Both the position numbers and the translations under genes were made by a program. Below are positions 22,123 through 31,343 of a DNA stretch of 64,000 bases, one piece after another. Source of the stretch: Odoribacter sp. OttesenSCG-928-L07 (GTDB lineage: Bacteria; Bacteroidota; Bacteroidia; Bacteroidales; BM520); assembly GCA_030265965.1 (NCBI GenBank), contig JAJDHA010000001.1, forward strand, positions 1 to 64,000, read 5' to 3'. The notes under the pieces were generated by a model. That model did not search any database, was not told the DNA's origin, and worked only from the letters and a program-made list of their open reading frames with translations. The stretch's first letter is position 1. Every line of letters starts with the position of its first letter.

Positions 22123-25100
22123 CTATTTATTTCTTTTAAAATTCTCCGCTTGTTCAAAAATTTCCACATAAACTTCATCGCGTTCCACAGGAGGATATCC
22201 GTATTCATCTAACAATAATATCAAACCAACTTTCAATGCAGATTTAATATCATCGCGTTTATTCCAATCAGGGTATTTCGCTTGTGAATCTACAAGGTTT
22301 TTTACTCCTTTAGCTAATTCAATCATTTTATCATCAGGGTAAGTAAAGTCATATTTAGTACACAATGATTTGAGTATGTCGTAAAAAGCCTTTTCTTCGA
22401 AATCAATACCCATTGCATCACCTGCGGAAAACTCTTTATGAACTTCCCAAATCAAATTGGTTAGCTGTTCCGCTATTTCTTCATAAACTTCACTTCTTAA
22501 AATATCGTTTGCATCTCGCTGATTGTATCGTTCCACCAAACTCTCCATTTTTTTACTGAAGTCGATCCCTTTCATGCGGTTTACCTTTTTCAGTTCTCCG
22601 ATTACTTTCGCCAACAGCTTTTGGAGCAGCTTGATTTTTGTATTGGGCAGCTTTATCTTATCTATCTTTGCCAAATAATCTTCATCGAAAATGTCTTGTT
22701 CAGTTTCATCTTCCGAACCCATTTTGAAGAGTTCTTCCACGCCGTCACTTATCAAAGCGTCTTTTATCATTTCCTGCACTTTGGCATTCATCTGTGCTGT
22801 ATCGGGAGCATCGCCTTTGGTCAATTTAAAAACGATAGAACGAACAGCCAAATAGAAGTGTGTATAATCTCGTTCTTCCTGCGTGAGTTGTTCGCTGCCG
22901 GTGCAAATATCATACGCTGCTTTCAGGCGTTTCACCAAATCCATAAAACGAGTTTCAAATTCTTTGGTGCACTGTATATATTCAGCGGCTTTGTTCAAAC
23001 AGTTCAATTGTTCCAATGTACCACCTGAGAAATAAGCTGAGCTATCGAATTTGTGAAACAGTTTTGTCAACAGATCCAAATGATCTTTTACCACCACAAG
23101 CGACTGGGTGATATCTTCAAAATTATCTTTGTCGCCTTTATTGTAGTGAGCCAAAGCAAGGTTCATTTGTTTCTTGATTCCGATATAATCGACCACCAAA
23201 CCTTTGTTTTTACCTTCAAACTTACGATTTACGCGCGAAATCGTTTGTATCAGATTGTGTTGTTGTATCGGCTTATCAATATAAATGGTATCGAGAAACG
23301 GCACGTCGAAACCTGTGAGCCACATATCGACCACAATGGCAATTTTGAAGTTTGACTTTTCATTCTTGAATTGTCGGTCGAGTTCTTTACGATACTCCTT
23401 TGTTCCCAATAAATCATATAACTTTTTGTCGTCGTCTTTATTGCGAGTCATCACAAGTTTGATACGTTCCATCGGTTTCAACTCACGTTTGTCTTTATCG
23501 GTAAGTTCAACACCCTCTTCCGCGAATCGGACTTCTCCCCATTCAGGACGAAGCGCCAGTACCTTTTTATAAAAATCGTAGGCGATAGTACGATTGCTGC
23601 ACACAAACATGGCTTTACCTTTTACCGAAGAACCTTCAGAAATACGATTTTCGTAGTGTGTAACAAAGTCTTCGGCTAATGCCTGCAAACGGTCAGGATC
23701 GCCAAGAATAACATGTAATCGGGCAGACTCTTGTTTACTTTTCTCTATTTGATATTCGTTTGCTCCTTCTTCGGCTACATCGTTATAATATTGTTCTATT
23801 TTTTGTAGTTCGCTGTTATTCAAAACTACTTTGGCAGCCCGTCCTTCATATACAATGCGAACGGTAATTTCATCGCGAACTGATTCGGTCATAGTATAGG
23901 CATCCATCACTTTACCAAACACATCGAGTGTGGCATCGATGGGAGTACCAGTGAATCCTACATACACTGCGTTTGGCAATGAATCGTGCAGGTATTTGGC
24001 AAATCCGAAAGTTTTGGATACACCTTTCTCGCTTATTTTTATTTTTTGGTCCAGATTGGTTTGACTGCGATGGGCTTCGTCCGAAATACAAATTACATTT
24101 TGACGGTCAGTTAATAATTCGGTATCCTCGGTGAACTTATGAATAGTGGTTAGAAAAACGCCGCCGCTTTCACGTCCTTGCAACAATTCACGCAAATCAT
24201 TTCGACTTTCAACACTAATGACATTATTGTCTCCAATGTATTGTTTGGCATTGGTAAATTGTCCGGCTAATTGGTCGTCCAAATCGGTACGATCGGTAAT
24301 CAATACAATGGTAGGGCTGCCAAAGTATTCGCTTTTCATCAATAGCCGGGTAAGGAAAAGCATTGTATAACTTTTCCCGCAACCTGTTGCCCCAAAATAA
24401 GTACCACCTTTTCCATTTCCAAACGGTTTTTGAGCCTGTTTTATGTTGTCATATAGTGCTCGAGCCGCGTAATATTGCGGATAGCGACAAACTATTTTCT
24501 CGTTCTTTTTCGATGAATCTGGAAAGTAAACGAAGTTTCGCAGTACATCCCGCAATCTATTTTTCTGGAACATACCTTGAACCAAGGTATACATAGAATC
24601 TATGCCATCCACATCTTTATTCATGCCGGCAATGCGTCGCCATGCATAGAAGAAATCGTAAGGAGCGAAAAACGAACCTACTTTGTTGTTTATACCATCG
24701 CTGATTACACAAAAAGCATTGTATTTGAACAGTTCGGGAATATCACGTTCGTAACGGACAGTCAACTGTGTATAAGCATCGTGAATGGTAGTATCTTCTC
24801 GAATGGCACTTTTGAATTCGAAAACCACCAAAGGCAAACCATTGATATATAGAATGCCATCAGGAATGCGTTTTTCCGAACCTTGAATTTCCAACTGAGT
24901 TATAAAGCGGTAGATATTTGCATCCGTTTTGTATTCAGCTTGTGGTTCAGCGACAACGGAAATTAGTTCTTCGGCAGTGTAAGTCTGATTCTCCAATCCC
25001 GAATAATCAATCAGCTGGATATAAACATCTTTATGCGTATGATCTTCACGTTTGAGAATAAATCCATCGGACAACATTTTCATAAAATGTTTATTGCTCT

Positions 25101-25329
25101 CGTACAGATCAGAAGCGGGAAGCGATTTCAGCTCCAACAGAATAGATTTGATTTCCGTATCGGTAATACCGTGATTAGCATAACGCTTTTTCAGGAAATT
25201 GCACAAATCGTCTTCTATCAGTACTTCATCAGGCTGGCGGGTAAGCGTATTGCCCAAGCAATGCGGATAACCTTCTTGTGAAAGAAGTTCGGCAAATGCT
25301 TGTTCGAGTTTGGCTTCGGTGAATTTCAT
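22123..25329 (-). CDS. hsdR: Type I restriction endonuclease subunit R
   Basis: RIPDGILYINGLPLVVFEFKSA nuclease motif, GATGCGKSYTM Walker A, ISDEAHRSQ, VGFTGTPID, TISRVNRKFEGKNKGLVVDYIG. Confidence 0.96.
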   Translation of the reverse strand: MKFTEAKLEQAFAELLSQEGYPHCLGNTLTRQPDEVLIEDDLCNFLKKRYANHGITDTEIKSILLELKSLPASDLYESNKHFMKMLSDGFILKREDHTHKDVYIQLIDYSGLENQTYTAEELISVVAEPQAEYKTDANIYRFITQLEIQGSEKRIPDGILYINGLPLVVFEFKSAIREDTTIHDAYTQLTVRYERDIPELFKYNAFCVISDGINNKVGSFFAPYDFFYAWRRIAGMNKDVDGIDSMYTLVQGMFQKNRLRDVLRNFVYFPDSSKKNEKIVCRYPQYYAARALYDNIKQAQKPFGNGKGGTYFGATGCGKSYTMLFLTRLLMKSEYFGSPTIVLITDRTDLDDQLAGQFTNAKQYIGDNNVISVESRNDLRELLQGRESGGVFLTTIHKFTEDTELLTDRQNVICISDEAHRSQTNLDQKIKISEKGVSKTFGFAKYLHDSLPNAVYVGFTGTPIDATLDVFGKVMDAYTMTESVRDEITVRIVYEGRAAKVVLNNSELQKIEQYYNDVAEEGANEYQIEKSKQESARLHVILGDPDRLQALAEDFVTHYENRISEGSSVKGKAMFVCSNRTIAYDFYKKVLALRPEWGEVRFAEEGVELTDKDKRELKPMERIKLVMTRNKDDDKKLYDLLGTKEYRKELDRQFKNEKSNFKIAIVVDMWLTGFDVPFLDTIYIDKPIQQHNLIQTISRVNRKFEGKNKGLVVDYIGIKKQMNLALAHYNKGDKDNFEDITQSLVVVKDHLDLLTKLFHKFDSSAYFSGGTLEQLNCLNKAAEYIQCTKEFETRFMDLVKRLKAAYDICTGSEQLTQEERDYTHFYLAVRSIVFKLTKGDAPDTAQMNAKVQEMIKDALISDGVEELFKMGSEDETEQDIFDEDYLAKIDKIKLPNTKIKLLQKLLAKVIGELKKVNRMKGIDFSKKMESLVERYNQRDANDILRSEVYEEIAEQLTNLIWEVHKEFSAGDAMGIDFEEKAFYDILKSLCTKYDFTYPDDKMIELAKGVKNLVDSQAKYPDWNKRDDIKSALKVGLILLLDEYGYPPVERDEVYVEIFEQAENFKRNK

Positions 25330-25335
25330 ACGGCT

Positions 25336-26355
25336 TTATTCTTTATCGTTATTTTCCGACTGTTCTTTTAACTCTTTGATTGCCCTATCGAAATCGCTTT
25401 CGTATTGCAACATTTCTTTTCGACGATATTCTTCAAATTCTTGTGTTGCTTTTTCTATGGCTTGTTTGTGTGAAATAGTCCCTGCATTATTGAGCAAAGG
25501 ACGGTTGCCTACCATCAGAATATTATCTAACTTTTCAATCCATTGCTGCATGGTCATAGCTTGTTGTTCTAAGGCTTGCAATTCAGCAAAATCAAGATAC
25601 TGAGATACTAACAAATTCAAGACTTGCAACTCTTTTTCCGAAAGATAGTTTTTTGCAATTTTTACATCATCGCGCGTTATGTAATCGCCTTTGAAATTGG
25701 TCATGCCCACCATGGGTTTTTCGGAATCTACCCGCTGATAAATAACCTCAGCCGCTGTATGTTGATGAGCGGCATAGTGCATTTTATTCTGAACGGTTGC
25801 AAAAAACGATCTAGTAACATCTGAGTTTGGATCATAATCAATCGCAGTAGCATAAATATCAGTTACTTGTTGATATAGATTGCGTTCGCTGGAACGAATA
25901 TCCCGAACACGTTGTAACAGTTCCCGAAAATAACGATTTCCATTCCCTTTCAATCGCTCATCGTCCATCGTAAATCCTTTTTGGATATATTCGTGCAGAC
26001 GTTGTGTTGCCCATTGCCGAAATCGTGTAGCCACTTGGGATTTCACACGATAACCGATGGCGATAATCATATCTAAATTATAGTTTGGAATATTCCGTTT
26101 TACAGAACGCTTACCTTCCGTTTGAACCTGTAAGAAATTCTTACAAGTTCGATCTTCCTGTAATTCAGCTTCTTGGTAGATATTTCGGATATGCTGCACA
26201 ATATTCTCGCGCGTTGTATCAAACAGCAAAGCAATCTGCTGTTGCGAAAGCCAAACATCTTGACCATCAAAACGGACATTGACATTTGTTATCCCATTGT
26301 CGTCTTGATAAAGAACGAACTGACTATTTGAGGGTTGAGGGTTATTGTTTGACAT
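25336..26355 (-). CDS. RhuM family protein
   Basis: VWLSQQQIALLFDTTRENIVQHIRNIY...YNLDMIIAIGYRVKSQVATRFRQWATQRLHEYIQKGF. Confidence 0.9.
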   Translation of the reverse strand: MSNNNPQPSNSQFVLYQDDNGITNVNVRFDGQDVWLSQQQIALLFDTTRENIVQHIRNIYQEAELQEDRTCKNFLQVQTEGKRSVKRNIPNYNLDMIIAIGYRVKSQVATRFRQWATQRLHEYIQKGFTMDDERLKGNGNRYFRELLQRVRDIRSSERNLYQQVTDIYATAIDYDPNSDVTRSFFATVQNKMHYAAHQHTAAEVIYQRVDSEKPMVGMTNFKGDYITRDDVKIAKNYLSEKELQVLNLLVSQYLDFAELQALEQQAMTMQQWIEKLDNILMVGNRPLLNNAGTISHKQAIEKATQEFEEYRRKEMLQYESDFDRAIKELKEQSENNDKE

Positions 26356-26459
26356 TATTGAATTATTTTAATTATACTGTACCATTTCTCTTGTTCTTCG
26401 TCCCAGATGGTACGAACTTTCTTTTCTTCGAATGGCTTTATGGATTCTTGGTTGGGCAT
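26355..26459 (-). pseudogene. Bro-N family N-terminal stub (34 aa)
   Basis: MPNQESIKPFEEKKVRTIWDEEQEKWYSIIKIIQ* resembles the start of Bro-N domain proteins, then stops; TAATG overlap with the downstream rhuM start. Confidence 0.65.
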
Positions 26460-26496
26460 GCTACACGCGGATTTATAAGTTTTGAAATAACTATTT

Positions 26497-26622
26497 CTAT
26501 TTTGGAACAGTTGCTTTATTTTCCAATCGAGCTTCTACTTTTACAGCTCCGCTGTCGGATTGGTAAAGAAGGATTTCGCCTTTTGAGGGATTGAATTTAG
26601 TGAATTTCATATTCTTCTTCAT
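26497..26622 (-). pseudogene. RhuM family N-terminal stub (41 aa)
   Basis: MKKNMKFTKFNPSKGEILLYQSDSGAVKVEARLENKATVPK* matches the typical RhuM N-terminus and stops before the HTH. Confidence 0.65.
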
Positions 26623-28575
26623 TTATTGAAAATCATCTGGTAAATACTGTTTGTATTTCTCTTCAAGTAGAGATAGTGCATCTTCATTTGTTTGAAGATT
26701 TAAATTTAACTTATCTTTTATATACTTGTATTTTGATCTTGCTGTTTGAATTATGTCGCTCCAACGAAGGATAAACACATTTACATGTTCTGATTCTATA
26801 ATGTGACCATAACGTCTGTGTTGCTGCTCTACGCTTGTTTTTAATTCATCTTTAATGTCTCTTGTTAATAAAATAAAAGTCCATTTAGTTTTTTCTTTGG
26901 GAAATCGAGCATCATTACTGACTTTAGCAGCATAAGATTCTATTTGTGTTTTTTCAGGAAACCCTGCATCTTTAATTGGTCGTTTTAATTCAATTACCAA
27001 ATTTTCGTAATAATCAGCTTTTCCTAAATTGTATTGTTTCCATAGACATACATCAGGAATCGTTTCTAATTCTGAATTATCTTCAGAATTTACCACTTCT
27101 TCGAAATCATCTCGTCCTAAATCTTTTAGATATTGTTTTAGAACATTTTTAAGAGTTAAATCATCCGCACCATAAGTATAATCATCACCAAAAATCCAAG
27201 TTTCATTCACTACAATTTTGTGTAAATGCTTTCTCTCTTTTACTTTTTTTGAATGTTCAGGATCATATATAAGCAATTCTAATCCGCTTAGAAAATCAAG
27301 CCTATCTGTCACTAAACGCATAGTGTCAATCATATTCTCCAAAGAAGTTTTCTCTAACAATTCAGCCAACTCTTCTTTCTTATCGTCAGGCAATCCTATA
27401 ACTTCAGTGAGAATCTTTTGCAAACTAGCAGTGTTTGTCTCTAATGCCTCTTTAACTAAAGACAATGTTAATTTCTTGCTTATATTATCTTGTTCACTAA
27501 AAGAAGGTAGATATTCATTTATTTGAAGAGCAACTATATCAAAAACTTGGCGTTTTGCTATTTCAACATTTCCTTTTGCTTCTTCGTGATAGGGATATAA
27601 ATTTGACATTTTAAGATCTTCTATAAATTCTTTAGAATAATAGTGCAATCTTTTTCTGACATATTCTCGTGCTATTTTTTTACTTTGTTCAACGACTTTT
27701 ACTAACTCTGGATTAGCCTCAGCTAAATTTAATTCATTTTGTCTATGTAAAGATTCAATATATATTGATTGAATAAAAATTGAAATCGGCAAACTTGAGC
27801 GTATCCCAAGCGTGGCTTCAAGAAATGGAATTCCTTTTTCATTACATAAATATGTTTTCCTTTTATTCTCAAATTTCCATTCTATTATTTTAATTTCAAA
27901 TTTATACGTCAGGTTATTAATATCTGTTTTTATTATTTCCGTATATTGATTTTTTATAAGGTTGTCAAAATCTAATTTTTTATTGTTAATATATATTTGA
28001 AAATATGGATAACTTAAGTAATACAAAGCAAATCTTTCTTCTAGTTCTCTGAAATTATCTTTTAAAAAAACTTCATTTGCAATTTTATCATTGATATTGT
28101 TGATTGTGACCTTAAATCCCTTTTTCATGCCATTAACAGTCTCAATGTCGCTTAATTTAGGATTTCGAAGACTATTTTTATCAATAGCAACAGTAAAATG
28201 ATTAGAAAAATCATCTATGATCTGATAACTATCGAAATGCACCAGATCTCCAAGAGCTAAAGCTTTATACCTGCCTTTTCCTTCCTTGCCATGATAAACC
28301 CTTCCTGCAGGACTAACATTATTTTGTTTCTTATCTGAGCCTCCAAGTTTTTGAAAGACATCTTCTGCTAATTGATAAGATAATCCAATACCATCATCTT
28401 CTATAGATATGTACTCGTATTTGCCAAGTACATTTTTCTCAAAATTTATTCTTATTTCATTTGCATCAGCATCAAGAGAATTCCAAATTAACTCTGAGAT
28501 AGCATTGATTCCATTAGATCTTGTTAAAGACTCAATGTGATCCTGCTGGACAATTATTTCTAATTCCTTTGACAT
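26623..28575 (-). CDS. GHKL (Hsp90-like) ATPase protein with C-terminal PDDEXK-like nuclease motif
   Basis: GHKL motifs ELIWNSLDADA, IEDDGIGL, GKEGKGRYKALALGD; C-terminal PDVCLW...NLVIELKRP. Confidence 0.75.
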   Translation of the reverse strand: MSKELEIIVQQDHIESLTRSNGINAISELIWNSLDADANEIRINFEKNVLGKYEYISIEDDGIGLSYQLAEDVFQKLGGSDKKQNNVSPAGRVYHGKEGKGRYKALALGDLVHFDSYQIIDDFSNHFTVAIDKNSLRNPKLSDIETVNGMKKGFKVTINNINDKIANEVFLKDNFRELEERFALYYLSYPYFQIYINNKKLDFDNLIKNQYTEIIKTDINNLTYKFEIKIIEWKFENKRKTYLCNEKGIPFLEATLGIRSSLPISIFIQSIYIESLHRQNELNLAEANPELVKVVEQSKKIAREYVRKRLHYYSKEFIEDLKMSNLYPYHEEAKGNVEIAKRQVFDIVALQINEYLPSFSEQDNISKKLTLSLVKEALETNTASLQKILTEVIGLPDDKKEELAELLEKTSLENMIDTMRLVTDRLDFLSGLELLIYDPEHSKKVKERKHLHKIVVNETWIFGDDYTYGADDLTLKNVLKQYLKDLGRDDFEEVVNSEDNSELETIPDVCLWKQYNLGKADYYENLVIELKRPIKDAGFPEKTQIESYAAKVSNDARFPKEKTKWTFILLTRDIKDELKTSVEQQHRRYGHIIESEHVNVFILRWSDIIQTARSKYKYIKDKLNLNLQTNEDALSLLEEKYKQYLPDDFQ

Positions 28576-28582
28576 GTTTTTT

Positions 28583-29776
28583 TTAATTTTTTATTGTTGC
28601 CATCTTCGAAAGAAGTAGCGATTGTAATTCTTTTAACTTTTTATCTTGTTCAGCAAACAGCTCTATATTTTTATCAAGAATAGATATAGTGTCTTCAAAT
28701 AGTTGAATAGTTTTATTGTTCGGAATGATAATTTTACTCTGATATAACGCCTCTTTTGTTATTGAGCCAAATATTGTTCCTTCGTCATTAGACACATCAA
28801 ATTCATTTCTAATTGCTAACATCAAATGAAAAAGAAATGAATTGTGTTTTGTTTTGCTATTCAAAGAGGCAATACCTCGACCAATTGCACAATCATTCTT
28901 TGTTATATTCAAGTCTCCTACTGGAGCTCTCACACTCATTAATATATCTCCCTTTTTAGCTCTTTTTTTAGGTTCAGTAGTGTAAGTTGTTATATCAGGA
29001 AATCTTATTCCAAAGTCTGTTCGCCCCTGATAAAATATCATCCCATTTCCTTCGGAATTATACGACTCACCTTCAGGTGACTGTCCCATAATGATATTTG
29101 CAATATCCGACAAAGCTCCCACTCTCCACCCCCTCGGAATCTCCCCCAACTCACTATCCACCATTTCGCCACCCGAACTTTTATACGACTTCCCGTCTTC
29201 ATTTGGAAACTCAAAATCCACAAACCACTGCTTGTAAATAGCCTGTGCAGTTTCTTCGAGTTTTTGTATCAGTTGGTTGTTGAGGTCTATACGACGTTGC
29301 ACGGCATTGTATTCGGCTACTATCTCGCGTTGTTTTTCGGGAGAGGGAATGGGGAGTTCAGTATTGCACAATTCTTCCCAATCAAACATTTCCCTAACGC
29401 TTCCATGACTTCTGAAACGAGCATATCTGTCAAACTCGGGACGCCGAAACCACATCATTAGATACTCAGGAAGAAGGCTTTCTGTGTCAGTAATTTCAAA
29501 AACAGTATATGCTTGAGAAACTAATGCCGTACCTCCATTCGCATACATTGCAATACCAATTTTGTCTCCTCTTCGAGAAGTGTCTGGGATATATGTGAAT
29601 TGAGTGTTTCTTACTGTTTTGTATTTTGTAAAGTCAGTTCCAACAGTATTTGCTACAGATTTAATAAATTCTTTTGACACAGAAACACCAAGTAGATTGT
29701 CTTCCCGTCCTTCAAGATTCCGCACATCCACTTCCCGAATATAATCACCCAATCGTTTATAATTGCTCATTCTCAT
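28583..29776 (-). CDS. hsdS: Type I restriction specificity subunit S
   Basis: Two TRD-like halves with conserved-region motifs (LPIPSPEKQREIVAEYNAVQRRIDLNNQLIQKLEETAQAIYKQWFVDFEFP; GEIPRGWRVGALSDIANIIMGQSP). Confidence 0.95.
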   Translation of the reverse strand: MRMSNYKRLGDYIREVDVRNLEGREDNLLGVSVSKEFIKSVANTVGTDFTKYKTVRNTQFTYIPDTSRRGDKIGIAMYANGGTALVSQAYTVFEITDTESLLPEYLMMWFRRPEFDRYARFRSHGSVREMFDWEELCNTELPIPSPEKQREIVAEYNAVQRRIDLNNQLIQKLEETAQAIYKQWFVDFEFPNEDGKSYKSSGGEMVDSELGEIPRGWRVGALSDIANIIMGQSPEGESYNSEGNGMIFYQGRTDFGIRFPDITTYTTEPKKRAKKGDILMSVRAPVGDLNITKNDCAIGRGIASLNSKTKHNSFLFHLMLAIRNEFDVSNDEGTIFGSITKEALYQSKIIIPNNKTIQLFEDTISILDKNIELFAEQDKKLKELQSLLLSKMATIKN

Positions 29777-30323
29777 CTCTCAATTTTATGAACTCATTTT
29801 CTATTTCTTCTATCGTTGGTAAGCTATCTTTCAATTCTTTGGGCAAATGCTCGGTAATTTGAAATTCGCTTACTCCCATAGGTTTGTTTATATCGCGTAA
29901 TGAAAACTCGACTTCAATGCTATTCTTTTCGCGGCACAGTAAAATGCCAATCGTTTGTTGTCCGACAAAAGCAAATCCTTTACCTAATTCCAATGGAATT
30001 TTTGTAACGGGTTGTTGCACAATTTGTCCAACAGGTTGTTGGATTAATTTATCGTGATAGAAAACATAGAATTGCTTGCAATAAAATAAGTTACTCCTTG
30101 ATAAACCTTTCATGTCAGGAAATTCTGATTGCAGATCTTTAGCCGCCTGCTCTATCAGTTTATTACCCCACACGTTCTCTTTTTCGGAAATCATTTTGCC
30201 TAATTCCCAATAAAATTCAATCAATGCAGAATTGACAGCAATAGCTGCCTTAATTTGCGTTGAACGAATTTTGGTTTTTAGCTCTAAAATCCATTTTTTA
30301 TAACTGTTATCGGATATATTCAT
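29757..30323 (-). CDS. DUF1016/YhcG-like protein, internally collapsed (lacks PDDEXK core)
   Basis: N-terminal INSALIEFYWELGKMISE-type DUF1016_N, then QQPVTKIPLELGKGFAFVGQQTIGILLCREKN...LRDINKPMGVSEFQITEHLPKELKDSLPTIEEIE, with the middle regions absent. Confidence 0.75.
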   Translation of the reverse strand: MNISDNSYKKWILELKTKIRSTQIKAAIAVNSALIEFYWELGKMISEKENVWGNKLIEQAAKDLQSEFPDMKGLSRSNLFYCKQFYVFYHDKLIQQPVGQIVQQPVTKIPLELGKGFAFVGQQTIGILLCREKNSIEVEFSLRDINKPMGVSEFQITEHLPKELKDSLPTIEEIENEFIKLRDENEQL

Positions 30324-30329
30324 ACCGCC

Positions 30330-31328
30330 TCAATTGTTTTTATTAATCAGATTGACTACTAATTTTACCATCACATCTTTCTCTTCCGAGCGGCTTTCGG
30401 CAATCATCAGGGTTAAAGCTACTAATGTATTGTTTTCAATCAACCTTGTTCCATCGGGCTTGTAAAGGATTCCGTTTTTCTCTAAAAACCAAAGGAACAG
30501 AAAAGCTGCAATCCGCTTATTCCCATCGCTGAAAGAATGATTTTTGGTTACTAAGTACAAGAGCATTGCCGCTTTTTCTTCAATACTTGGATAAAGTTCT
30601 TTACCATCGAATGTTTGATAAATGGTATTGATTGAGCTATGAAACGATCCGTCTTTTTCATTACCAAACAAGGAGCTTCCGCCAAATTTTTTGTGTAATA
30701 TAGAAATCGCCTCTTTTGCATTTTCGTAAGTGGCTCGAAAATCCTCTTTTGTAGTGGTTTGTTCGATACTCAACTGTTTATAGTCATATTTATCCAATGT
30801 ATCTAAAGCATACGTGTAATCACTTATCACTTGCAAGAGACCTGTAGCTTCGTCTGCCGATAGTTCTTTGCTTTGCAAAACATTCGATAGTAGTTTGACG
30901 GTTAGTTTCAGGTCGTTGTATTGTTGCAATTGTATCTTGTTATTAACGGCATAGCCTTTTACAAGATACTCTTTTAAAATACGGTTTGCCCAAATGCGGA
31001 ATTGAATTCCTCTGCTTGACTTTACTCGATAACCAACAGACAAAACCATGTCCAGACTATAAAATTCTATATTTCTTTCAACTTCTCGATCCCCTTCTTT
31101 TTGAACTGTCGCAAAATTTGCGACAGTTGGAATTTCAGCCAACTCTTCCTTTAAAGCATTATTAACATGCTTCCCTATTGTTTTAACATCCCTATCAAAC
31201 AATTCAGCCATCTGCTGACGATTGAGCCATACGGTTTCTTCTTTCAGCCTCACTTCCAACTTTGTAGTCCCATCGGCAGCCTGATAAATAACTATCTGAT
31301 TATCATCAACCATCTTTTCATCTTTCAT
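30330..31328 (-). CDS. RhuM/Fic(Doc) fusion protein
   Basis: N-terminal VWLNRQQMAELFDRDVKTIGKHVNN; C-terminal Fic motif HSFSDGNKRIAAFLFLWFL. Confidence 0.9.
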   Translation of the reverse strand: MKDEKMVDDNQIVIYQAADGTTKLEVRLKEETVWLNRQQMAELFDRDVKTIGKHVNNALKEELAEIPTVANFATVQKEGDREVERNIEFYSLDMVLSVGYRVKSSRGIQFRIWANRILKEYLVKGYAVNNKIQLQQYNDLKLTVKLLSNVLQSKELSADEATGLLQVISDYTYALDTLDKYDYKQLSIEQTTTKEDFRATYENAKEAISILHKKFGGSSLFGNEKDGSFHSSINTIYQTFDGKELYPSIEEKAAMLLYLVTKNHSFSDGNKRIAAFLFLWFLEKNGILYKPDGTRLIENNTLVALTLMIAESRSEEKDVMVKLVVNLINKNN

Positions 31329-31343
31329 TGTTTAGCCTCTTTT

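Noticed and set aside
22621-25281. Series of plus-strand ORFs of 74-135 aa
   Set aside because: All antisense shadows of hsdR with no recognisable domains
26286-26594. 102-aa plus-strand ORF in the RM island
   Set aside because: Antisense to the RhuM/Bro-N stub region; composition looks like a shadow frame of the minus-strand coding stubs
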